Positions 35,201 to 45,241 of a stretch of 64,000 nucleotides of DNA are shown one piece after another. Origin of the DNA: Bacteroidota bacterium (GTDB lineage: Bacteria > Bacteroidota > Bacteroidia > Chitinophagales > Chitinophagaceae). Made by a program: the position numbers and the translations under genes. The notes under the pieces were generated by a model. That model was given only the letters and a program-made list of their open reading frames with translations, was not told where the DNA came from and made no database searches. Numbering within the stretch: position 1 is the stretch's first letter; the number at the start of each line of letters is the position of its first letter. The stretch lies in NCBI GenBank assembly GCA_018266615.1, contig JAFEAB010000096.1, positions 1 to 64,000 on the forward strand. Reading direction: 5' to 3'.

Positions 35201-37479
35201 TCTCCCTTCAATTGAAATACATCGTAACTGGTTGCACCGGTTATGTTTGCCCAACTAAGTTGCGCAAATCCTTCGCAGGGAACACTGGTGGTAAGCACTG
35301 GCTGGCCCAGCACAGTAAAAGCATTATCGGAAGTACCACTGTAACTGCTGCTGTTTCTGGATACTTTTACCCGGTATTGGTTACCCGCATTGGCCGGAAC
35401 CACCCAGGCGATAGAATGTGCATTGAATGGCGCGGTTCCTATGCTGTTCCAGGTGCTGCCGTTATCGGAAGAATAGGAAATAGTATAATCATTAAATTCA
35501 GCTCCGTTTCCCTGCCAGCGAATATATTCCGTTTCACCCGGAACCAGGGTTTCGCCGCCCGAAGGATAAATAACTGAAACCCCGTTCATATCTACCTGGT
35601 AAACGATATAATATTTCTGGCTACCTGTAGCAATACCAAAAGCCGAGGCATTAAGTGAATAAGTTCCGGGTTGGGGATAGTCGATAACCACCTGTTCCAT
35701 ATTATTGATCCGGTCTATCCCGGTTGTAGCATTGGCCACTACGTTCAGGGGATCTAAAACAAAAGGAAGAAAATTATTTAATGAGGGATCTGTAACGGTA
35801 AGGTCGAGATCGTTTACCAATTCAGTTGCACTGTTAATGCCTCCTGGGGGGTCTGCCCAAACAAGCATGGCCTTTAACCTCCTCGCCCCGGCGGGAACGG
35901 AAATAGTATGGCTCTCCGAACTTCCGGAAGCAGCAAGCGTACCTGAAAAGAACTGATTATTTTCTAGCACTTCCACTGCTTTCTTGGCATTCAGCATTCC
36001 GAAGCCATAGGTATAATCGGGTCCGGGGTTTCCCAGGTCTTCGGCAGCATTACAAAGAATCCCTTTAACGAGTGAGGATTGCGCGGTGGCGCCACCGTGA
36101 TGTTGACGGTAAGATTGTTGCAACAAAGCGGTAACACCGGTTACCACGGGCGCCGCCATGGAAGTGCCATAGTTGGTGGCATAGTTATCGTAAGGATAGG
36201 TGGAAATTGTTGCAAAACCATTCGCCACGATTTCGGGTTTGATGCGTCCGTCTAATGTGGGGCCCCTACTACTAAAACTGGCAATCTGGTAAGTGGCCTG
36301 GTCTATTGCTCCAACGGTCAATACATTCTTGGCCACCTGCCATCCAGTTTTCATGGTACCATAAGCATTGGGGTAACTCGCACAGGTATAACCCCCATCG
36401 TTACCCGCAGCAAATACATTCAGCACCATTTGGTTTAATGCAATCGCCTGGTCATCTGCATAATAACTCAGCAAATTATACACCTGGTTACCCGCACAAC
36501 CCAGATCAGCTGAATGATAAGAGTTATTGGTAACCGGCATATTGTAATCATTCAGGTAAACAGGTGCATTTACGATCACATCACTGAACCACTGATCTAT
36601 TAAATGTGCAGCAGGAGCCATCCCCTGGTACTTTGGGTTTTTAAAGCCGCCCCCTGCTATGGTGCCTCCTGTATGAGTGCCATGATAGTCGGGAGGCCAG
36701 GGCATTCGGGTAATTACCTTTCCGGTAAAATCAACATGGGTATTGATATCGGAATTATCGCCCAGGCCAACAACCATTCCCTGTCCGCGAAGGTCTCGCC
36801 CTAAAGGATTTTGAAGAGCGCTCACGCCATGGGTAGCAATATCGTTATAATTGATGGCTGTATTCTTAATATAAACCTCACGGATAAACGAAACAAAGGG
36901 AAGACTTGCGAGAAGATTTAGTTTCTTCCTGTCAGCCTGTACTACTATTATATTGGGCAGGGTAAATTTTGATGGCACAAATCCAATTCCCAATTGTGCC
37001 AGTCGGGATATCGCCGCTGATTTATCTAAAGCATGAAAGAGAGAAAGCATAAACACCCGATCTGCTTTTCCTGTTCCGGCGGGAAACCCAAACGAAACCT
37101 TATCTATCTTCCAGGATCCGGGCAAAACATCTACCGATTGAATGGAGTATTCCTTTGCTGATTGAAAATTGAAGTTGGTATCTATTACAGCCTCATAGGT
37201 TTGGTTGTTAAGATACTGGCCAAGATAAACTCCTTTGGATTCCAGATTCTTTACTAAGGCTGAGCCTGGAAAAGAATGAAATTGAACCAACACATGGTAG
37301 CGACCATTGAAAATGGAATTGGCCGCATTGCTAACTTTTGGATTGTTAGCTGCCATATTACGGGAAAGCTGGAAGTCTCCATTAGCCAATTTTACGGGGT
37401 AAGGATTATTCTGACAAAAAATGACTGGTGAAATTAACAATGCCAGCAACCCTGTAAGGATAATTTTTTTTCCGGGCAT
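32290..37479 (-). CDS. large secreted subtilisin-like serine peptidase (S8), multidomain
   Basis: The frame opens at 37740, overlapping mfd, but the ATG at 37479 gives a signal peptide (MPGKKIILTGLLALLISPVI, cleavage near FCQ) and fits the promoter at 37516-37548. The 1729-residue protein has a propeptide-like region (about 25-220). The S8 catalytic domain has D241 or D244 (VVGLGDNSDINTHVDFTG), H266 (YHGTHTGGTIAGGG), oxyanion N360 (FAAGNDGG) and S440 (YGTSMAAPVVTGV). A P-domain-like jelly roll, Ser/Thr-kinase-type and Fn3 repeats, a CARDB-like region, an ImmunoinhibitorA/MAM-like module (about residues 1180-1330) and an Ig-like module follow. The last 60 residues are NWSCGSVPGPYDDVYIPGN-type repeats. 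I see no canonical T9SS C-terminal sorting domain. Confidence 0.9.
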   Translation of the reverse strand: MPGKKIILTGLLALLISPVIFCQNNPYPVKLANGDFQLSRNMAANNPKVSNAANSIFNGRYHVLVQFHSFPGSALVKNLESKGVYLGQYLNNQTYEAVIDTNFNFQSAKEYSIQSVDVLPGSWKIDKVSFGFPAGTGKADRVFMLSLFHALDKSAAISRLAQLGIGFVPSKFTLPNIIVVQADRKKLNLLASLPFVSFIREVYIKNTAINYNDIATHGVSALQNPLGRDLRGQGMVVGLGDNSDINTHVDFTGKVITRMPWPPDYHGTHTGGTIAGGGFKNPKYQGMAPAAHLIDQWFSDVIVNAPVYLNDYNMPVTNNSYHSADLGCAGNQVYNLLSYYADDQAIALNQMVLNVFAAGNDGGYTCASYPNAYGTMKTGWQVAKNVLTVGAIDQATYQIASFSSRGPTLDGRIKPEIVANGFATISTYPYDNYATNYGTSMAAPVVTGVTALLQQSYRQHHGGATAQSSLVKGILCNAAEDLGNPGPDYTYGFGMLNAKKAVEVLENNQFFSGTLAASGSSESHTISVPAGARRLKAMLVWADPPGGINSATELVNDLDLTVTDPSLNNFLPFVLDPLNVVANATTGIDRINNMEQVVIDYPQPGTYSLNASAFGIATGSQKYYIVYQVDMNGVSVIYPSGGETLVPGETEYIRWQGNGAEFNDYTISYSSDNGSTWNSIGTAPFNAHSIAWVVPANAGNQYRVKVSRNSSSYSGTSDNAFTVLGQPVLTTSVPCEGFAQLSWANITGATSYDVFQLKGDSMALIGNTPSTNFLVSGLNSADSIWFAVAAVNNAVRGRRSMGQKVKPVSGACAVSQFDNNLKAVAILSPVSGREFTNTALPVNNSVKLQIRNLDNVPTSGSYDLFYSINGGPAVSASSATVIPALGNTVYSFTPTASFSSSGVYNITAWVKRTGDNFPTDDTARLTIRNLSNPILTLPFTDDFESASENTYGNSMGIDGDDHVDIATSSSRGRARTFVNTGLAYSGSKAITLDQYPFGALNSDSLTMTFNLSAYNLSKQLRADFEYKNHGQPDEPGNRVWLRGVDNALWTKAYDLNANQAALGQWKHGSININDVMDTLLINKTISSSFQLRFGQEAFTSANVVDPYFDQDDGYTFDDVKITEAINDVALLKLISPGVQACGLGPAIPVTIRLKNYSTGTRNNIALYYQVNGGVVITQNLPSLNAGATQDVSFASPVDMSAFQDYNIRAWIASPGDNYQSNDSVLNFSIHNSPVVNTYPYLEGFESTDGYWYAKGTNSSWQWGHPNKTLINKAANGLKAWVTSLDGNYNDNEQSYLYSPCFDLSALSQPMLSFSFISDLETDYDFAWIEYSTDEVNWQKLGSVGQGTNWYDYAANNSWNGDKDYWHVASIPLPVIAGTIKLRFVMRSDVGVSQEGLAIDDIHIFDAKSIYTGANQEISQTINGSGWSDITSSGNLVVSINPMGQNLGVTSFKVYNYGGQVRSSNGQYYLNRNFVVRPTTQPTGNVKIRLYFTDSEAEAMRNASGCGSCNNISDAYVLGLSKFSGDASVENGNLSDDQGGLFQFIPGQLVSIIPYNEGYYAEFELNSFSELWISEAAIQSPATCAGNNLQFNASQSGVVYQWQVDTGTGFQNIATGPVYAGYHSATLTINSVPGSYTGYIYRCVVDGVNGPSILLRFRNVWTGAVNNQWANAGNWSCGSVPGPYDDVYIPGNTSNQPVLSAGTSVRTLSIYPTGTLQTTNNASLILLGAD

Positions 37480-37515
37480 ATATATATTTACTTCTGATTC
37501 AGGCGGTTTCTCCAC

Positions 37516-37548
37516 CAAAAATATAAACAAAAAAACCAGGAAACACAA
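37516..37548 (-). promoter_or_regulatory. promoter of the subtilase gene (TTG-N22-TAnnTTTG)
   Basis: On the minus strand TTG (37546-37548) and TATTTTTG (37516-37523) are 22 bp apart. The element lies 37 bp before the ATG at 37479. It is back to back with the mfd promoter (TTG at 37552-37554). Confidence 0.6.
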
Positions 37549-37551
37549 TTT

Positions 37552-37583
37552 TTGACAGATGGAGCATTCCTGATTTATCTTTG
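37552..37583 (+). promoter_or_regulatory. promoter of mfd (TTG-N21-TAnnTTTG), near-leaderless
   Basis: TTG (37552-37554) and TATCTTTG (37576-37583) are 21 bp apart. The ATG at 37590 is only six bases after the -7 element, so the mRNA probably begins at or just before the start codon. Confidence 0.6.
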
Positions 37584-37589
37584 CGCCGG

Positions 37590-40500
37590 ATGAACCTGGA
37601 TTTGTTGATGGATTTTTACAGGAATGACCCCCGCAATCAGCAGATTGTGGAGGGAAGTCTATTGGCCGAACCCAGCCATTTTCACCTTTCGGGTTTGCAT
37701 GGAAGTGTTTCTCAATTTGTATTTGATGCCGTTTATTCACAGGAAGGCATGCGCGGGTTTAATCACGTGGTCATCCTTAAGGATGCCGAAGAAGCTGCAT
37801 ATTTCCAAAACAGCCTCGAAAACCTCAACAAGGCACTTGATATTTTCTATTTCCCCTCCTCCTTTAAAAATAAAAAGAATTACCGGTTACTTAACAGCAG
37901 CCATGTGATGCTTCGAACCGAAGCATTAACGCGGATGTTATCCGGCGGGAACCGGAAAGTCGTGATAACCTATCCGGAAGCCATTTTCGAAAAAGTGGTA
38001 TTGTCGAAAACGCTCTCCGAAAATATCATTCGAATAAAACAGGCAGATACCCTGGATCTGGACCGGATTTTGGAAGAATTTGTTGGTTATGGGTTTATTC
38101 GTACTGATTTTGTGTATGAGCCGGGGCAGTTTGCACTTCGGGGTGGAATTCTGGATATCTATTCCTTTGGCAATGAAAAACCCTACCGGATAGAACTCTT
38201 TGGGAATGAGGTAGACAGTATCCGGATCTTTGATGCAGAAACCCAATTAAGCGAAAGAAAACTCTTACAGGTAAGCATCATACCGAATGTAGATACCCGC
38301 TTTGAATCCTCTGAAAAAGTTTCCCTCCTGCATTTTATGCCGGGCAAGACCATGGTTTGGATGCAAGACTGGGAATACATTAAAGACAGGCTGGAAATTC
38401 AGGAAGAAGACCTGGGCCTATTCCTGGATTTGAAAAGGCAGGTGCCAACCCATGGAGCGGCTGTGGGAGAAGAAACAGAAACTACCGTTAACTCCCAAAG
38501 GGAGGACTTCATTGATATTCCTGAATTACAAAAACAAATTGAAGAATTACCCTTAATTGAATTCGGGATAAAGGCAGGCTTTCCTCATAAGCAACCTGCT
38601 GAAATTATCCGGTACCACACCAAAGAACAACCCGTCTTTAACCGCCAGTTCAACCTGCTTATTCAAAACCTAAAAGAATTGGAATCCGCAGGTTTTAATA
38701 TTTTCCTTTTTGCGGAAAATCCGGTACAGTTGGAAAGGTTGCATAGCATATTTTCCGATTTGCAAACTGAGGTGCAATTTACCCCCATCCCGGTTTCCAT
38801 ACATGAGGGGTTTATTGACAACGACCTTCGGCTAATCTGTTATACCGATCATCAGATATTTCAGCGTTACCACAAATACAAAGTAAAGCAGGCATTTAGC
38901 AAAAACAAAGCATTAACCCTCAGAGCGCTCCGGGAATTACAGCCGGGTGATTATGTGACGCATATTGATCATGGAGTGGGTGTTTATAGCGGCCTGCAAA
39001 AAATAGATGTGAACGGACATTGGCAGGAGGCCGTTCGTATTCAATATAAGGATGGAGACCTCTTGTATGTGAATATATCTTCGCTTCATAAAATAAGTAA
39101 ATACAGCGGTAAAGAGGGAACAGTACCCAAAATGAACAAATTGGGAAGCGACGTTTGGCTTAAACTGAAGGACAAGACCAAAAAGCAGGTTAAGGATATC
39201 GCTTCTGATCTCATCAAACTTTACGCTGAACGGAAGGCAAAGGAAGGATTTGCGCATAACCCCGACGGATACCTGCAAACCGAATTGGAAGCCAGTTTCA
39301 TTTATGAAGACACGCCCGACCAGGCAAAGGCCACAGAAGATGTAAAAAAGGATATGGAAAAGCCATCCCCTATGGACAGGCTGGTGTGTGGCGATGTGGG
39401 TTTTGGGAAAACAGAAGTGGCGGTAAGGGCTGCATTCAAAACAGTGGCCAATGGGAAGCAGGCAGCTATCCTGGTCCCCACCACCATCCTGGCTTACCAG
39501 CATTATAAAACTTTTACCGAAAGATTAAAGGATTTCCCGGTAACCATCAATTTCCTTAACCGGTTTAAATCTGCAAAAGAGAAAAAGGAAATTCTTAAAA
39601 AACTGGAGGAAGGAAAGATAGATATCATCATTGGCACCCATGCTTTATTGAGCAAGGACGTAAAGTTTAAAGACCTGGGTATCATGGTAATTGATGAAGA
39701 ACAAAAATTTGGGGTTGCAGCCAAAGAAAAATTGAAAACCCTGCGGGCTACGGTAGATTCCCTCACACTAACGGCTACGCCTATACCCAGAACCTTACAA
39801 TTCAGCCTGATGGGTGCCCGGGACCTGAGTATCATCAATACACCGCCACCCAACCGGCAGCCCATACAAACCGAGGTAATGGTTTTCAACGAAGATGCCA
39901 TCCGCGAAGCGATTTATTACGAAACCGAACGCGGAGGACAGGTCTTTTTCATTCATAACCGGGTAAAAGGCCTTGCCGAAATGAAAAGTTTTATCCAGGG
40001 CCTTTGCCCCGATCTAAGCATTGCCTATGCCCATGGCCAGATGGAAGGGGCAGAACTGGAAGACACTATAATGGATTTCATCGACCGGAAATACGATGTG
40101 CTGGTATGCACCAATATTGTGGAAAGCGGAGTGGACATACCCAATGTAAATACCATCATCGTAAACAATGCCCATCAGTTTGGGCTAAGCGATTTGCACC
40201 AGTTGCGTGGCCGGGTAGGAAGAAGTAATAAAAAAGCATTCTGCTATTTGCTGGCCCCACCCATGAGCACCCTGCCAACGGATAGCCGTAAACGCCTAAC
40301 CACCCTCGAACAATATAGTGAATTGGGTAGTGGGTTTCAGATAGCTATGCGAGACCTCGACATCCGCGGAGCCGGAAATCTCCTCGGTGGCGAACAAAGC
40401 GGCTTTATTGCAGAAATCGGATTTGAAATGTACCAGAAAATCCTGGATGAAGCCATTCGCGAACTGAAACGAAAGGATTTCCGGGATTTATTTAAGGAAG

Positions 40501-41009
40501 AAATTAAACAGCAGGATGATTTTGTGAAAGATTGCAGTATCGATACCGACCTCGAAATATTAATACCGGACGCCTATGTGGAAAGCATTACGGAAAGGTT
40601 GAGCCTGTATTCCCGATTAAGTAATTGTGAAACAGAAGATGAACTTACAAATTTCCATAACGAACTCAACGACCGTTTTGGAGCGGTACCACCGGAGGTG
40701 GAGGACCTTTTTATCACGGTCCGTACCCGGAAGATTGCCATTGACCTCGGTTTTGAAAAACTATTCCTGAAAAACGGAGTGTTGAAATGTTTCTTTGTGA
40801 GTAACCCCGATTCCCCTTACTTCCAAAGTGAAACATTTACCCGCATACTTCAATTTCTCCAAACCGGCACCAACAAGGGGAAATTAAAACAGGTGGGAAA
40901 ACACGGGATACTCACTGTAGAGGATATCCGCAATATGCATACCCTTTGGAGCTTCCTTCAAAAAATGTGGGCTTTTGTATTTGCAGCAGCAGTTGAACCT
41001 GCCAAATAA
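37590..41009 (+). CDS. mfd: transcription-repair coupling factor
   Basis: A 1139-residue superfamily 2 translocase that removes stalled RNA polymerase and recruits UvrA. I prefer the ATG at 37590 over the in-frame TTG at 37581. The domains appear in order. UvrB-like N-terminal modules include YEPGQFALRGGILDIYSFGN at about residues 170-190. The RNA-polymerase interaction domain contains GDYVTHIDHGVGVYSGLQKI. Walker A is CGDVGFGKTEVAVRAAF (near residue 600), the DEEQ box is VIDEEQKFGV, and motif V/VI is in HQLRGRVGRSNKKAFCYL. The TRCF C-terminal domain is intact. Alone in its transcription unit. Confidence 0.97.
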   Translation: MNLDLLMDFYRNDPRNQQIVEGSLLAEPSHFHLSGLHGSVSQFVFDAVYSQEGMRGFNHVVILKDAEEAAYFQNSLENLNKALDIFYFPSSFKNKKNYRLLNSSHVMLRTEALTRMLSGGNRKVVITYPEAIFEKVVLSKTLSENIIRIKQADTLDLDRILEEFVGYGFIRTDFVYEPGQFALRGGILDIYSFGNEKPYRIELFGNEVDSIRIFDAETQLSERKLLQVSIIPNVDTRFESSEKVSLLHFMPGKTMVWMQDWEYIKDRLEIQEEDLGLFLDLKRQVPTHGAAVGEETETTVNSQREDFIDIPELQKQIEELPLIEFGIKAGFPHKQPAEIIRYHTKEQPVFNRQFNLLIQNLKELESAGFNIFLFAENPVQLERLHSIFSDLQTEVQFTPIPVSIHEGFIDNDLRLICYTDHQIFQRYHKYKVKQAFSKNKALTLRALRELQPGDYVTHIDHGVGVYSGLQKIDVNGHWQEAVRIQYKDGDLLYVNISSLHKISKYSGKEGTVPKMNKLGSDVWLKLKDKTKKQVKDIASDLIKLYAERKAKEGFAHNPDGYLQTELEASFIYEDTPDQAKATEDVKKDMEKPSPMDRLVCGDVGFGKTEVAVRAAFKTVANGKQAAILVPTTILAYQHYKTFTERLKDFPVTINFLNRFKSAKEKKEILKKLEEGKIDIIIGTHALLSKDVKFKDLGIMVIDEEQKFGVAAKEKLKTLRATVDSLTLTATPIPRTLQFSLMGARDLSIINTPPPNRQPIQTEVMVFNEDAIREAIYYETERGGQVFFIHNRVKGLAEMKSFIQGLCPDLSIAYAHGQMEGAELEDTIMDFIDRKYDVLVCTNIVESGVDIPNVNTIIVNNAHQFGLSDLHQLRGRVGRSNKKAFCYLLAPPMSTLPTDSRKRLTTLEQYSELGSGFQIAMRDLDIRGAGNLLGGEQSGFIAEIGFEMYQKILDEAIRELKRKDFRDLFKEEIKQQDDFVKDCSIDTDLEILIPDAYVESITERLSLYSRLSNCETEDELTNFHNELNDRFGAVPPEVEDLFITVRTRKIAIDLGFEKLFLKNGVLKCFFVSNPDSPYFQSETFTRILQFLQTGTNKGKLKQVGKHGILTVEDIRNMHTLWSFLQKMWAFVFAAAVEPAK

Positions 41010-41032
41010 AAAACCACCGGACACTCCGATGG
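41008..41032 (-). terminator. terminator of the DUF5679-like gene (and end of mfd)
   Basis: Read on the minus strand, CCATCGGA and TCCGGTGG (41014-41032) form an 8-bp stem with loop GTG and one G-T pair, followed by six T (the A run 41008-41013 on the plus strand). It lies about 30 bp after the small leftward gene and could also stop mfd transcripts on the other strand less efficiently. Confidence 0.65.
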
Positions 41033-41060
41033 CTTTATAATTATTTCAGTAACCGGTTTT

Positions 41061-41261
41061 TTACCAGGACTTTTTAGCCACTCCGTCTTTTACTGCCTGA
41101 AGGGCCTTCTCTTCGGATAGCATAGTAGTCATTTTATTTCCCTTCCCATCATGGCCCTGAGCCATATAACCACCGCGTGCTGTTTTAGTGATCACTGCAT
41201 CCTGCATGGGAACATTTTTCTCTTTTGTTTTCATGCAATAGGCCGTTAACATTTTTGACAT
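41061..41261 (-). CDS. small DUF5679-like protein
   Basis: A 66-residue basic protein. The core AYCMKTKEKNVPMQDAVITK followed by TARGGYMAQGHDGKGNKMTT resembles the DUF5679 pattern. In that pattern a short beta structure carries CxxC pairs, an MxxA segment and a KGxxAxxGxC motif. Here the second position of each cysteine pair is replaced (YCMKT; GHDGKG), leaving a single cysteine at residue 9, so metal binding is unlikely. It has its own terminator and lies between mfd and gyrB. Function unknown. Confidence 0.7.
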   Translation of the reverse strand: MSKMLTAYCMKTKEKNVPMQDAVITKTARGGYMAQGHDGKGNKMTTMLSEEKALQAVKDGVAKKSW

Positions 41262-41354
41262 CTTTTAAAATTTTAATGTTATAAAAAAAGGTTGACCCTC
41301 CAATAGCCTACAAGCTACAAAAAAATCCTGCTTTTGATAAAAAAAGAAAATTTA

Positions 41355-43349
<1,995 letters not shown>

Positions 43350-43595
43350 CTAAATGAAGCGGGCCATCAGGGCATTTGGGCCGAAATAAATGGAGTTGAT
43401 TTTTTGAAATTTACCCGCTGTTTTCGGAGGTTCAATATGCCTTAAAAAAACCTATGCAAATTTAATAAAATCAAGGGGTTTTATCCCTAAAAAATCAGCC
43501 AATTTTATCCCCTGTTTAAATAAAAATGTGATTATTCAAAAAAGGGGCTCCTGGTGGATTTAACAGGATAATGAACCAGACAGCGAAAGGCTTGT

Positions 43596-43603
43596 TATAT
43601 TTG
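43596..43603 (+). promoter_or_regulatory. -7 promoter element TATATTTG of the AraC-type gene
   Basis: TATATTTG lies seven bases before the ATG at 43611. No convincing TTG occurs at the expected distance. It would give a nearly leaderless transcript. Confidence 0.4.
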
Positions 43604-43610
43604 CACTATA

Positions 43611-44582
43611 ATGATAGAAAATAGCAAATTACCGGGCATTTCTCACCATATCGAAAAAGAGGTATTATCACTCGATGAGAAGGATTTGCTTTATGGAATC
43701 GAAAAATGCGTGCCGGGATCTGTTCAATATTCCATAAGAAGGTTCAAAAAATCAAAAAACTGGAACCTGGAAGATACCGGGACTATTGTTTACCATGTTG
43801 AAAAGAACGACCCTTCCGCCAATTCTTTAAAGCTTCGATTTTGCGTTAGTGGTAATATGTACTGCGGCGAAAAAAAAACAGAATGCAACAATTGCGGTTT
43901 AAATTTCTCTCCCGATTGTGGGGCAAAAACCGAAAGCGTGGATTTACTGAGTTTTACATTTTCTCCTGCCTATTTACACCAATTTACTCGTAACGACAAA
44001 GAAATCAGTAGCTTATCAGATAAAATTATCGCCTTTCAACACCCCGGTTCCTTCTCCCGAACCCTCCCGCTTTGTACGAAAACCAGGCAAACCCTCAATG
44101 CACTTCTGAATCATAATTATACCGACAGTTTCGCCAATATTTATGTAAATGCACAAATGCAAATCCTGTTATTATACAGTATGGACTGCCTCTTGGGTGA
44201 AAAAGAGGAGCCTGCATTTAAGAGTAAGTTTTTAGCAAACCAGGACGACCGCGATAAGATCATCCGGGCCAGGGGAATTTTGCTGGAACATATTGGAGAG
44301 CCCCTTACTATTAAAGCCCTCAGCCGAAAAGTGGCAATCAACGAATGTTACCTGAAAAAGGGTTTCAAGGAAATTTTTGGTACCACAATCTTCGATTTCT
44401 ACCAGGGTCAGAGGATGGAACACGCTAAATTCCTGCTATGCGAAAAGGGGTTAACCGTAACGGAGGTATCTCATTCGCTTGGATATTCTTCCATATCTCA
44501 CTTTAGCACTGCATTTAAAAAGCACACCGGCATTAAGCCCTGCGAATTATTACTTCGGGCCAATATCCCCGGCGGGAATTAA
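43611..44582 (+). CDS. AraC-family transcriptional regulator with a cysteine cluster
   Basis: A 323-residue protein. The C-terminal two-helix-turn-helix AraC domain covers about residues 225-315 (IKALSRKVAINECYLKKGFK; VTEVSHSLGYSSISHFSTAF; KHTGIKPCE). The N-terminal part (about 1-200) is a sensor domain of unknown ligand. It contains a compact cysteine cluster near residues 85-103 (MYCGEKKTECNNCGLNF, then SPDCG) with spacing C-x6-C-x2-C-x7-C plus C78. This could bind a metal or sense redox. The gene is alone, between gyrB and a 650-bp non-coding stretch, so its targets are not evident. Confidence 0.88.
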   Translation: MIENSKLPGISHHIEKEVLSLDEKDLLYGIEKCVPGSVQYSIRRFKKSKNWNLEDTGTIVYHVEKNDPSANSLKLRFCVSGNMYCGEKKTECNNCGLNFSPDCGAKTESVDLLSFTFSPAYLHQFTRNDKEISSLSDKIIAFQHPGSFSRTLPLCTKTRQTLNALLNHNYTDSFANIYVNAQMQILLLYSMDCLLGEKEEPAFKSKFLANQDDRDKIIRARGILLEHIGEPLTIKALSRKVAINECYLKKGFKEIFGTTIFDFYQGQRMEHAKFLLCEKGLTVTEVSHSLGYSSISHFSTAFKKHTGIKPCELLLRANIPGGN

Positions 44583-45235
44583 TCTTTTCATTTAATTTTT
44601 ATAAATTATTGGGGGAAATGCCACTCCCAGGCCATTTTCTTATACTTATTATCCGAATAAGAATTCATAAGAAAGGCTAAAATATGAAAAGGTCGAATAA
44701 AATACCGGCGGGTGGGTAATAAAGAACAGGAGCAAGAATGCCCCTGTTTACCCTAATAAAACCCTAAACCAGCAAAAAATTTATAATCAATCAGATTGTA
44801 ACCCAAAAAATGCTTAAAACTCTGTGTTTATCAGTATTTTAAGCAGGAATTCCATGGAATAATGTAGTATTAATAGGTATTGACTTTTACAGCGGGACTC
44901 AGATTCTCTTTCAACTTAAAAAGAAAAAATTGGCCTTCATAAATATCGAATCGGACTTGCCCCTTCATAATTCCAATATTATGCCAAGTTTTAAAATTGT
45001 GGACAACTAGCATCCCTTTAACATTTTTTAGTCCGAAATAGCTATATGCAATAGCCAACCATAAGGGAACCTAAATGGAAATTTATTAAGGGTAATTAGC
45101 AAATCCATATCCTCAAATCGAATGTCGTTAACCAAAATTCCCCCATTCGAATTTTATTTTGTGGATTCCAAAACCCGGATTGAAAGGATTAATACAGCCA
45201 TATCGTACCTTTGCGCCCCGGTTTAATGCTTTGTT
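44583..45235 (+). other. 653-bp intergenic region upstream of ileS
   Basis: No secure gene. A leftward 62-codon frame (44870-45058) has no supporting context. A bulged hairpin lies at 44714-44753: GGGTAA and ACAGG pair with CCTGT and TTACCC, with a six-base bulge. A 12-bp palindrome (ATTCCATGGAAT) is at 44849-44860. The ileS promoter is at the right end. Confidence 0.5.
45180..45213 (+). promoter_or_regulatory. promoter of ileS (TTG-N23-TAnnTTTG)
   Basis: TTG (45180-45182) and TACCTTTG (45206-45213) are 23 bp apart, leaving a leader of about 25 nt before the ATG at 45242. Confidence 0.55.
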
Positions 45236-45241
45236 GTGGTT

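Noticed and set aside
37480..37740. Upstream extension of the subtilase frame
   Set aside because: It overlaps mfd in antisense, and the promoter at 37516-37548 and signal peptide support 37479.
38937..39503. 188-codon leftward frame in mfd
   Set aside because: Antisense to the conserved helicase core of mfd.
44870..45058. 62-codon leftward frame upstream of ileS
   Set aside because: No promoter, family resemblance or context; chance frames of this size are common here.
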